This document shows, piece after piece, positions 1 to 9,915 of a DNA stretch of 22,910 nt; positions within the stretch are counted from its first letter, which is position 1; each line of letters begins with the position of its first letter. This stretch comes from Vairimorpha apis BRL 01. Lineage: Eukaryota > Microsporidia > Nosematidae. Under the pieces are notes generated by a model. It was not told where the DNA came from. It saw only the letters and a list, made by a program, of their open reading frames with translations, and did not search any database. The stretch lies in the NCBI GenBank assembly GCA_000447185.1, contig KE647278.1, forward strand, positions 1-22,910, given 5' to 3'. The position numbers were made by a program, and so were the translations under genes.

Positions 1-21
1 AACAATTTATTAAATATTATA

Positions 22-3000
22 TCACTTTTGAGCCGATGAAGCTATTCTTACCGGATTTTGAGATCCTGTTGGCGAGGTACTTCCACCTGTTGGTGTATAT
101 CCATTAGGTCGAGGTAAAGCTGTAGATCCTGGATTCTGAAGTCTTGGAGCACTAGGACGAGGTGCTCTAGTTGGATTAGTAGGTGGTCTACGAGAAGGTA
201 GATTATTTGGATAATTTCCTCTAGGAATATTCATATTTAGTGATGTACCATCACCTCGCGGTTGTGTGTTAGAAGGAGTAGAAGGTGGTACAATACCATT
301 GGCATTACCTGGTACGACTATTCTTACACCTCCTTCAGCTGTTAATGGTCCAGTGTTTCGAACTAATGGATTAGTACTTCCATTTCTTACTACTCCGTCT
401 GAATGTGAAAGACTGTCTGTTTCAGGAGCATTTTAATCTGTAACTAGAATCAGTACCAGTTCGTACTGTTGGAGTTCCTGCTGTAACTTGTCTTGATAAT
501 ATAGTGGTACCTGGTTTAGGTGGTTCAACTGTTATATCCAGTGTAACATTATTGGGCCTTCTATTAATTTCTGTAGTTTTCACTCCTTTTAGATTAGGCA
601 CTAAATGTTTTTCAACTACTACGGAGGAAACATTATTTGGTTGTCCAGTAACATTTGAAATAGAATTGAACATATAATTCATTAATTTAGGAACTGAAGT
701 AGTAGAAGCGATATTTGAAAGAGATTTGGACCATCCTTCGTCGAGTAAAGATGTTGCAGGTTTGTTCGTTTGATTGTTGTAATTTATCATTCCATAGATA
801 GTACTGTCCGGTATATTGTTTATCATATTAATATATTCGTCACTTTCAATATTGAGAGCATTTGGGTAAGCCTTAGTTTTACGAATAAGATCATTTTTAA
901 TTTTAGCAGCAAGTGAATCATCTTTACGATAATGTTGTTCAATTTCGATATCTTCTGCTTGAATAAGATCTGCTTTGGCTTGATCTCTAGATTCTGTAAA
1001 TGCATTTGTTGAGCCAACAACTTTCGCCGCTTTATTTTTGCTCTACCTGCAGCAAACGTGTTGTTAATAAAAGCTTCCAAAACTTTTTCTTCTTCAACGT
1101 TTTCAAGTGGATTTACAATTGGTTCTCCAGTGGCTTCAATTGGTGTTTCACTTATTGCTAAAGTTTTATCTGGATCAATATTTGATAAACGTTTCATTCC
1201 TTCTTCTTCTTCAAAAGATTCAGGTACTCCATAAGGTGGAATTGTAGTGATATGTTTTGTTCCATCTGGATTTGTTTGTGTATATACAGTAGTTCCATCA
1301 AGTTTTTCTTTTTCCTCTCTTGATTCATTGCGTGTTTAAGTTTGCTTATTTCTTCCATTTTTTTATCTTCATCAGGAATTAAATTTAATTTAGGATGTAC
1401 GTCATCAGTAAAATCATCCCATGCTTTTTGAAGAAGACTTCCCTTATTAATATTTACTTCATCAATACAACTTGAATCAATTTGAGAATTAGCATTAGAA
1501 ATCATAGAATTTGGTGTTTTGTTGAGAGGTGTAGGAAGTTGTAAATATGCATCTTTAATTTTAGCTTCATAATAAAGTTGCCCGTTAGGAATATTTTTTC
1601 TCTCTCCTTGGTTATGCTTAGATTTCCATTCTGACGTGTCAATACCTGCTTTTTCCATAGAAAGTTTACACGACGGTTTGACGTAAGCAAAACCATCCTC
1701 AATATGAACTTTTTCAACATTTTCTCCAATATTATAAAAACCGTTTTCTGTTTTTAATGTGTTAAGACCACTATCAACTTTACCTTTAGTAATTGTATTT
1801 CTTACTAAATTTCTCAAAATTTCAGGTCTGCTTTTAACATAAGCTTCTCCTTTGTCTCTAGGTTTTTCATCAATAAATGTATTTAATGGGAACGACATTA
1901 CCGAATTATCTACAGAAACCTCTGTACTGTCAGATGGAATGGTTTTAACAACATCAATATTTTCATTAGATAAATCTGCATATAAATTATTTTCTAAAGC
2001 TTCTCTTTTGCGTCTTTCTTTTTGTTTTCTCAAAACTTCTTCAGTTGTTTTTCCAATTTCGTTATCTCCTGTATGAGCAATAGCTACGTGGTTTGCAAAT
2101 TGTTTGGCTTTTTTAGGATCAATTGAAGAACTCAAATATTTCAAAACGTCTTTACGTACAGCTTCTTCTTGTTTTTCTATTTTTTTAGCAAGAGCTTGTT
2201 CAGCAAGATTTTTAACTGCTGTAGCTTCACTTTTAGTGCCTCCCTTTTTTAAAACTTCATCAGCTGCTTTTCTGCCTTGCTCGATAATTTTTTTTATACG
2301 CTCTTTTTTAGCAAGGTTTTCTTCTGTTGCCATAACTTCTGAATCTTTTTGTTCTTTAATAATTCCATCAAGAATTTTTTTCTCTGTTTCAGCGTTTTTT
2401 CTGGATAAATTGTCCAATTGATGTTCTTTTTAGCTTGGTCGAGAAGTGTCAAAGCAGATTTTGGCTTTGGACTGTGTCTATTTTCTTCTTCTACAACATG
2501 ATCCAGGTGACCTTTAAATTCTTTTGCCATATCAGCTGAAGCTTCCATTCCTTGAGCAATAATTTCTTTTTGAACAATAGGATGTTCGTAAGCAATGTCT
2601 AACATTTTATTTCCAATATTTTGTGATTGATTGATCAAAGCTTCTGCTATTCTTTCAGGTTTTCTTATATCTTGATCAGTTGCCATTTTATGAAGTGCAT
2701 TAGATTGATTAATTTCCAGATCTTTTTTGTGATTGTCGTATTCCATCAAAATTTGATCTTTGTTGTCAGGATCTTTGGCTACATGTGCTATTGCATGTTG
2801 CACTAATTTGGTTTTTTCTGCTAACATTTGTGCTATTTCAGGACCACTGTTTTGGATAAAATCTCGTCTTTGATCAACTTCGTTTTGTCTAATCGCCTTA
2901 TCTTGGACAATTTGTAAAGCTTCTTTTGGAGAAACACCTTGTCTTAAATGTTTATTATACTCAGAAATTAGATAACCAGTACGAATTGCTTGTGACATTG

Positions 3001-4321
3001 CAACATCAGGTGGATTTCCTGAACCAAGAGCTCCATGATATGTTTCAAAAACTTTTTGTTTGATTGCTTCAGGCGGAACAACGTCTTTTAGACCTTTCAA
3101 ATATGCTAGTTCTGTTTCATTTAAATGTATTGGATGAATTAAAGGAAATCTATGTTCTTTAAATAACTCCGCGTTGGTTTCAGCTGAGTGTTTAGCAAAA
3201 TCCAAAATTTTATCATGTTCAACTTCTGCTTGTAATACTCGATGATTTGCAGCTTCATAAGCTGCAGCTATACTTTCTTTAAGACTATTCGCCATATCAA
3301 TATGTTCGTCATTGTTGTGTTGAACGTGTGCAGCTCTTTCATTAGCCATTTTTATAGCATCTTTTTCAGGAACACCGTTATTAACTAAAGTATTAAAATC
3401 TGATTTAGCAACGACTTCAGGATTTTGTAATGCGCTTTCTGCTGCAGCATCTATATCATTTTCTGTTGCTTCCAGGTTGACTGCTGGATCAGGAGAACTA
3501 TATTTCCGAATAAGATTGTGAGCCATTTCTTCATATGTTAATCCTGTTCTTACACCATCAGGTCCAACATACTGTGTGTAAAAATCTCCATTAGGTGCTT
3601 GATTTAAAATAGCGTAGGCTTTTCCTAAAGCAGCCAATGCTGCAGGAGAATCAGCTCTTGGCAATGATTCTCTGAACTTTTGCATAAGACTTTGTAAAGC
3701 TACTCCATTGTCCAAAGCTGCATTTGCACCAGGTATTACTCGAGACATAGGAATATTGGAAGCAGCTGCAGCTTGTACGAAATCATTGTAATCATTTAAT
3801 CTTTTGGCTGCTTTTGCTGCTGTATTAGCAGGTCCATTATTTCCATTACCATCACCTCCATAATTACCATCTGCGTCATTTATTCCTGAATGAGCTCCAT
3901 GTCCAGAACCAAAAGGTCCGTGACTATGGCCGCCAGCTCCAAAAGCTCCATGACCATGAGCTCCTGAAAGATGACCTCCTGCACCACCACGATGTCTTCT
4001 TTTATTACATGTACAACTTACGTCTCCTAAACGACAATGACATCTGGATTTTTTCTTAGCATATATTCGTGCTCCTGTATGAAAAGTATTAGAACCTAAC
4101 TGTTTTTTTCTTAAATTTACTTCTGTATGATCTGGATCTTCGTGAACAGTATGTGATCCGTTTATATTTAGATGATAAGGATCGTATGTATTGCCATTAC
4201 TGTGTGCATCTGAATTGTATAGTGAATGCTTTAAATGTGCACCGTACGGACGATGTCTTCTTGCTTTTACTAAATTTACCATCATTTCTAATATTAGTAA
4301 AAAAATTAAACTGTTCGACAT
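22..4321 (-). CDS. PTP3: Polar tube protein 3-like secreted protein, interrupted by four frameshifts
   Basis: Long secreted protein, probably the microsporidian PTP3 of the polar tube, the extruded infection tube. The start at 4321 gives a hydrophobic signal peptide (about residues 1-20). Next come a Cys cluster (94-105), a basic KRRHR stretch, a Gly/His-rich tract (110-146), and a long charged Ala/Lys/Glu-rich, probably helical body. The tail is rich in Pro, Arg and Asn, and a TGA stop lies at 22-24. Coding continuity breaks at 2427-2431 (five-A run, coding strand), about 1305-1337, 1035-1039 (five-A run) and 431-434 (four-A run). The first three behave as one base missing and the last as one base extra. 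With those changes the length is a whole number of codons, about 1,433, somewhat longer than the roughly 1,250 residues known for Encephalitozoon PTP3. The family call rests on architecture, size and general resemblance, not on a diagnostic domain. No CCC/GGG motif precedes the start. Confidence 0.7.
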
Positions 4322-4324
4322 TAT

Positions 4325-4343
4325 AAAGAAGTAAAACTTCTTT
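4325..4343. promoter_or_regulatory. Inverted repeat just upstream of the PTP3-like start
   Basis: Seven-base arms (AAAGAAG and CTTCTTT) flank a five-base loop, ending 4 nt from the start codon at 4321. Microsporidian transcripts often have very short leaders, so this could be a hairpin at the mRNA 5' end or a promoter element. Short inverted repeats are common by chance in AT-rich DNA; only the position makes it notable. Confidence 0.25.
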
Positions 4344-4345
4344 TT

Positions 4346-5254
4346 TATATATGTTTTATTTGAAACTTAAGTTTTATGATGATACGTTTTATGTCAGAGT
4401 TTGTTTTACAATAGATAGATAATTTATATTGGTTTAAATTGAAACTAAAAAGGATTTTTATTGTTAAAATTTTAATATAAACAATAAATTGATGATAAAA
4501 ATGTAACAAATTAGAATTTTATAAATTAAATGTTTTAGAAAAATTTAAAATTAATGAAATTATACAAACTAAATAATTTTTTTGAAGTAAGTAATAAATT
4601 GTAAAAAAAACTGTTATTACGAAAAAAACAATATAGAAAAAACAATATTATGATAAATTTGTTTCAAGTTTCAAATCAAAAATAACGATAAAAATAAATT
4701 TTTTTAAAAAGATAATATTACTTTAAATTTGATTTAAGTTAATAAAAATTTAAAAATAAAAATGAATTTTAAAAAGATGATGTTACATTAAATTAAATTT
4801 AAAATTAAATTAAAACAATTATTCTAATTAAAAATTATTTTGTAAATATTAATGTTTATAATTTTCTATATTTTATTTTAACTTTTTTAAATTGAGTATT
4901 TTAAAAATTCTCATTAAATAATATTTTAAATTAAAATTATTTTGTAAATATTAATGTTTATAATTTTCTATATTTTATTTTATCTTTTTTAAATTTAAGT
5001 ATTTTAAAAATTCTCATTAAATAATATTTTAAATTAAAATTATTTTGTAAATATTAATGTTTATAATTTTCTATATTTTATTTTATCTTTTTTAAATTGA
5101 AGTATTTTAAAAATTTTCATTAAATAATATTTAAGAAATAGTTTTTTTAAGTTTTAAATTTGATTATAATATGATATTTTTAACACATCATATTTTTAAG
5201 ATTATAAAATTTTGAAAATTATTTTATATTAAAAAGACATTTAAGATAATATAT
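4346..5254. other. AT-rich intergenic region between the PTP3-like gene and SEC13
   Basis: About 0.9 kb between the PTP3-like start and the SEC13 stop, both genes reading leftward. Apart from the tandem repeat at 4827-5132 it holds no open frame or RNA gene that I can support. It must contain the PTP3-like promoter. Confidence 0.7.
4827..5132. repeat. Tandem repeat, three copies of about 102-103 bp
   Basis: Three consecutive near-identical units. The landmark TGTAAATATTAATG begins at 4841, 4943 and 5046, giving periods of 102 and 103 bp. Each unit continues through TTTATAATTTTCTATATTTT and closes with CATTAAATAATATTT. Copies differ by a few substitutions and single-base length changes, such as a variable TTTAAATT(G/T)(A)AGT stretch. 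The array lies about 500 bp upstream of the PTP3-like start and 120 bp past the SEC13 stop. Confidence 0.92.
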
Positions 5255-5260
5255 TTTATT
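5255..5260 (-). terminator. AATAAA polyadenylation-type signal overlapping the SEC13 stop
   Basis: On the minus strand the last codons read GAA TAA followed by A, so an AATAAA hexamer contains the whole stop codon. If functional, the 3' UTR would be only a few nucleotides. AATAAA arises easily by chance here. Confidence 0.35.
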
Positions 5261-6068
5261 CTTCTACAATAGGTATTTCTTCAAATTTTCCTTCATTTGT
5301 TGGTACAAAACATTTGTATTTATTTTCTCCATACCCAACACTTAATGAAAATCCAGATTTACTCCAACTTAAACTATAAACAGGTTCTTCTAACTCAATA
5401 ATTTGTTGATTAAAATTGTTCCCATCTTTGATATAAATGATAACTTTACCATCTTCACCACAACTTGCAAAACAAAAAATATTAAAAATGTTTTTAGGTG
5501 CAATTTTTATAGCTCTAACAACACCTTCATGTGAATTAAATCTTGTAATTTCTTCTTTCTTTGACCATATTGCAACAGAATATTCAATCCCCCCTGTAAC
5601 AATATAGTCTTCATTACCGTCAATACATGAAATACCAAACCTATGAGCAGTAACTTCATCTATTTGAATTGTATTATTTATGTACTTAACAATTCTTAAA
5701 ATTCCATCAGAACATGCACAATACATCACAATATTGTTTTCAATATAAACACAAGATAAATCACTTATAGAACCTGAAAAAACTTTAAATTCATATATTT
5801 TCTTATAATTTATATTTTCTTTTTTCCAAATAATAATTGTACCATTTGAAAAAGATGCAACAATACATTCAATTTGATCAACAAACACAGCTTTTGTAGG
5901 TATTCCTTCATCTCCACTCATTTCTGCAATAAACTCTAAATTGATTTTAGTATCAGGATCACTTTTATTTTCAAACACTCTGATTTTTCCATCAGAACAT
6001 GTAGTAATAATTCTTTTTTCAAAATTATCTTTTTCCATAGAATAAATAATACCTTTGTGTATTTCCAT
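5256..6068 (-). CDS. SEC13: SEC13, COPII coat / nuclear pore WD-repeat protein
   Basis: Beta-propeller protein that pairs with SEC31 in the COPII coat budding from the ER and also sits in the nuclear pore outer ring. Degenerate WD blades are visible: TTCSDGKIRVFE near the N-terminus, SNGTIIIWK, CSDGILRIV, TGGIEYSVAIWS, ASCGEDGKVIIY and a final LSVGYGENKYKCF. The order and spacing, with an AHxxGISC segment before blade four and EEPVYSLSWS before the last, match SEC13 rather than a general WD protein. The frame stays open to 6122, but the ATG at 6068 is the better start: it gives an N-terminus (MEIHKGIIYS) that aligns with SEC13 and lies 1 nt after a CCCC motif. The product is 270 residues, slightly under the usual roughly 300. 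It is the only gene over 600 nt here with no frameshift. Confidence 0.88.
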   Translation of the reverse strand: MEIHKGIIYSMEKDNFEKRIITTCSDGKIRVFENKSDPDTKINLEFIAEMSGDEGIPTKAVFVDQIECIVASFSNGTIIIWKKENINYKKIYEFKVFSGSISDLSCVYIENNIVMYCACSDGILRIVKYINNTIQIDEVTAHRFGISCIDGNEDYIVTGGIEYSVAIWSKKEEITRFNSHEGVVRAIKIAPKNIFNIFCFASCGEDGKVIIYIKDGNNFNQQIIELEEPVYSLSWSKSGFSLSVGYGENKYKCFVPTNEGKFEEIPIVEE

Positions 6069-6069
6069 T

Positions 6070-6073
6070 GGGG
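6070..6073 (-). promoter_or_regulatory. CCC-type microsporidian start-proximal motif, SEC13
   Basis: The minus strand reads CCCCA directly before the ATG at 6068. CCC/GGG motifs immediately upstream of start codons are a known microsporidian signal, and this one favours the inner ATG over the frame opening at 6122. Confidence 0.7.
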
Positions 6074-6470
6074 TTCTATAAAAAAAATTATTTCTATTTA
6101 TTAATGTTTTTTTAAAAAACAAATGTTTGCAATATTCTTAAGTTAAGATTATATTTTAATGAAAATTAGTAACAATAAGATTTAGTTAATTTTAATATAG
6201 TAAAAATTAAATTTGTTATTTTTCTAGAAAAATTTTAAGAATTTCAACTTAGTTGATATTAAACTTTTTTTATTAAATGAAAAAATTGTAAATTTATTTA
6301 AATTAAACAAAATAGTTAAAAATGTTTTAAAATATAAATTATTTATTTTTTATTTATTTTGTTGTGTATTTTAAAAAAATTTTAATTTTTATATTTTATA
6401 TATTTAAAAACTTATATTTTTCGATACTTTTTTTAATAAATTACTAAATTGTAAATATATTTTTTTATAG

Positions 6471-6611
6471 TGTGGGAAAAGCTGTAAAGAATTTAGTAAA
6501 AACTATATCTTTAAAAAATATAAATATCAAGGAGGCGAAACAAAAAAGCCCCTAGATAATCAAAGTGAGGAATATGAAGATGAAATTGTTTTAAATAATC
6601 CACAAATTTAA
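6471..6611 (+). pseudogene. Orphan coding-like fragment without a start codon (exon or gene relic)
   Basis: A GC-richer island in very AT-rich DNA. One frame is open for 46 codons from TGT at 6471 to TAA at 6609-6611, bounded upstream by an in-frame TAG at 6468-6470. The peptide begins CGKSCKEFSK, contains YKYQGGETKKPLD and ends in an acidic stretch (SEEYEDEIV), a composition like real protein rather than random AT-rich translation. It has no ATG. The preceding TTTTTTTATAG could be a splice acceptor, with TACTAAAT as a possible branch site 30 nt upstream, which would make it a terminal exon. I found no convincing first exon upstream, so a decayed gene end is equally possible. I do not recognise the product. 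Confidence 0.4.
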
Positions 6612-9600
6612 AATACTAATAATAATTAACAACTATAAAATTATAACCCAATAAACCTTTTTATCTATTCTTTTATAATAATTATAAAAGTCATATATTA
6701 TAAATATCTATAAAGAGTCTTTTTTTAAAAATTATATATTATTCTTTTTAGTATTGTAATTATATAAATTTACGATTGTTTTAAAAAAAAATTTTTCATT
6801 TTTAAATGTTAACAACTATACATTTATATAAAATCAAGTTTGTTAGAAATTCTATAAAAATATATCAATTGTATATGATTGATTTCAAAATTGAACAAAA
6901 TTCTTATATTTGTAACTTTTTATTAAATTACTTAAAATTTTATTTATATGTGTTGATTTTATAAAAACCATAAAATTTGACATATATAACTTGATAACTG
7001 ATTTTTCTGTTTTAAAAAATTTAGATATCAAAAATAAAATTGTTTAATTACTTTCAACAAAATTGTTATAAAAATTTTAATTTTTAATTTTTCTTGTAAA
7101 TTTTATGTATGATTAAGATTAATAAATAGTAATGAATTTAATTTAATACCTTCTAAAAAAATAAATTAAAATAACATGTTTATTACTTTTTTTAAAAAAT
7201 TTGTTAATTTTAAACATATAATTTATAAATATAAATAATTATTTATTATATATAATGATTAAATGTCATCTTGATGTTATTATTTAAACTAATGTATTAT
7301 TTAAAATTTATCAAAACAATAATTTATAATTATAAACAATTACAAAAAAAATTTGTAGTTTTATTTATACAGAAAATAATTAAATTTAATAATAATTTAT
7401 TATTTAAAAATATATACTTTTTAAATGTTATTAAAATATAATTTTTGAATTTATATATTTTCAATCAGTTAATTTTATATTTTTTTTTTACTTTAATCTA
7501 AATTAAACTAATAAATTTAAAAAAGATATATATAGAACTGTAACAAATAAATTTATATGTAATTATTTTATTTAATGTTAATTTTAAATTTTTAAATTAT
7601 TATAAAACAAAAATTTTTATCATAATTTAAATATACCAACATGATAAATAATTAAAATTATTTATATATTTTAAACATTTTATAAAACTATTTTAGTAAA
7701 TTTTTATGTATAACAGTTAATATTTACTTTATTACTTTAAATTAAAAATAATAATTTTTATATTCATTAAATTTTAATAACAATATTAAAAAAGTTAATA
7801 TTTAGTTTTATAAACTAAATTAATTATAAAAAATAACAAAAGTTTATTTTCAGATTAACTAACAAAAAATTCAAAAATAATTTTAATAATTTTATAACAA
7901 GCTATTCAATGTAAGGTAATACAAGATATAAGGAAAAATAATATTTTATTGCATCACATGTAAAGAATATAACAAGATGTTATAAACAATAAATAATAGA
8001 ATTAATATTGACAATTGTACATAAGCATATATATTCAAGCCTGTGTTTTAAAACAACCAAAAAAGCTAAATTTAAGAGATTCGTGAAATTTATACATAAA
8101 AAGAACATTTGGTTATAAGAATGAAATTAAAAACCAAAATTAACACATATCTAATATAGTAAAAGTAAAACATTGATTTTAAATTATTTTATTCTAAATT
8201 AAATATTTCGTTTAATTTTTTATTGATATTAAAAACTATAAGAAATACTAAAAAATTACTTAATTTATATTATTTAAAATCAATTCTTGTAAAATTAAAA
8301 AAAATTTATAAAAAATACATATATATATTATATTTATAGTAATATCATATAAATAAATTTAAAAGTTAAGGAGATATTTATAATAAAATATAAAAAATAT
8401 TTAAATATTTTAAATATGAATATTTATATTTAAAAATAATAAATTTAAAATCTTTACGATTAAATTCTTATATCGAAACTTTGATTAACTAAATAAAAAA
8501 TAATTTTGTTAAAAATATTTGTTTTTTCAAAAATTTAAATTAAAATTTTACTCTTAAACATTTTTTATAATAAAATAAATTTTTTTTTAAGATAATAAAA
8601 AACTTTATATTTATTCTTTGTACAAAACCTTAAATAATTAAACTCACTTTAATTTTCAAAATTTTTTAATTTGTAAAAAAGACATTTAAGCAAAAAAATT
8701 TGGCATTTTGTTGATGCAGCATAGCTACATTTAAAAGGAATATTGATTTTTTTGAAATACTTGTAGATTTTTATTTTAGATATATAATTATTAAGTTTAT
8801 AAAATGTTTTTATAAAGTTAATATTTTTTATATTTATACTTGAAATAAAGAAAATATTTTTTTGGAAAAAATAATTTCTCAAAAAAAGACAGGAGAGATT
8901 TTTGCTAATTCATATAAAATATGTTTAAAATTTTAAATCTACACTATTTAAAATTACTTTAAAATATGTTAAACATATAGAATATTGAACTCAATAGTTT
9001 TTAAAATAATTAAAATGTCTACTACTTTTTTCTCAACAAATGATTTTGAAACTATTATTTATATAATCCAATTAAAATGTTTAATATGAATCCGATTATA
9101 TCTTATTTCATTTTTTATATAATATTAAATATTATTTTGTCATATAAATATAAAAAAAATAATTTATAATTTGAGTTTTTAGATACATATCTGAATATAT
9201 AATATCACATTATACTAAATTTAAATATTAAATTTTAACTATAAAAAAGTTAAATAAATAAATTATTAAACAATTAAATTTCCTCAAAATGTTTTAATAA
9301 ATATTATTAAAATAATTATATTTAAAAAACTTTTATAATTACGATATTTACGTAACTACATTTTTTTTGTAAAAAAAAATTTTAATGAGATATTTTTGTA
9401 TATTTTTTTAAAAGTAATCGATAACTTTTTTAATTTAATCAAATTATTTAAAACTTTAAAATTTATATAAATAGTTTTAAATTTTAATGTTGATAAATTA
9501 CCTAGAGATGTTAAAATGCTTATTTGTTTTATTTTTTTTAAAACGTTTGTATTTCAAATTAATTAATAATACCACATTGTTTACAATTTTAAATATACCT

Positions 9601-9907
9601 TTAAATTTTTAAATTTTCAATATATATAAAACAATATATGTTAAATCAAAATTGTTATTTTACTGTTTATAAATATTTTATTAAATTATATTCCAAAATA
9701 AAATATTTTTTATAAATAAATATAATATAACATTCATCAAACATTAATTTTTTAATAAAAAACTCAAAAAATAAAAAGAAAAAATTATAAATTTAAAATG
9801 TTTTTAACTATAAATATAAGTGATAGTAGTTTTTAAGTACAGTTTTCTACCTTTAAGATTTTTTTCGGTTAATCCGTTTTTTATATAAATAATAAAATTT
9901 ATTACTA
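6612..9907. other. Long AT-rich intergenic region with weak coding-like islands
   Basis: About 3.3 kb, nearly all A and T with short homopolymers. Slightly richer islands stand out at about 7890-8165 and 8640-8900. The first translates on the plus strand into short Lys/Arg-rich stretches broken by stops. The second holds a 77-codon minus-strand frame (8649-8882) beginning with TTG and dominated by Ile, Asn, Lys and Phe. Neither resembles a family I know. No tRNA-like cloverleaf, B-box or rRNA segment was seen. Confidence 0.6.
7890..8165. other. Compositional island, possible gene or transposon relic
   Basis: Local G+C is visibly above the flanks. On the plus strand, stop-free stretches of 20-40 codons occur in shifting frames, for example one containing VHKHIYSSLCFK that ends at a TAA near 8120. 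None starts with ATG. The pattern fits an old decayed coding sequence, but I cannot name a source. Confidence 0.2.
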
Positions 9908-9912
9908 CCCCC
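9908..9912 (+). promoter_or_regulatory. CCC-type start-proximal motif, EF2
   Basis: CCCCC lies 3 nt before the ATG at 9916, the longest C run in the surrounding intergenic DNA. It matches the microsporidian CCC signal and supports that start over the internal ATG at residue 13. Confidence 0.72.
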
Positions 9913-9915
9913 AAT

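Noticed and set aside
1502..1729. Second minus-strand frame within the PTP3-like gene
   Set aside because: Overlaps the conserved frame in another register; composition is that of an out-of-frame translation.
1852..2421. Two plus-strand open frames inside the PTP3-like gene
   Set aside because: They are antisense shadows of a Lys/Glu-rich coding region, with Phe/Leu/Ser-rich translations and no independent start signal.
8649..8882. A 77-codon minus-strand frame starting with TTG
   Set aside because: Low-complexity Ile/Asn/Lys/Phe composition, no ATG and no promoter motif; kept only as part of the intergenic description.
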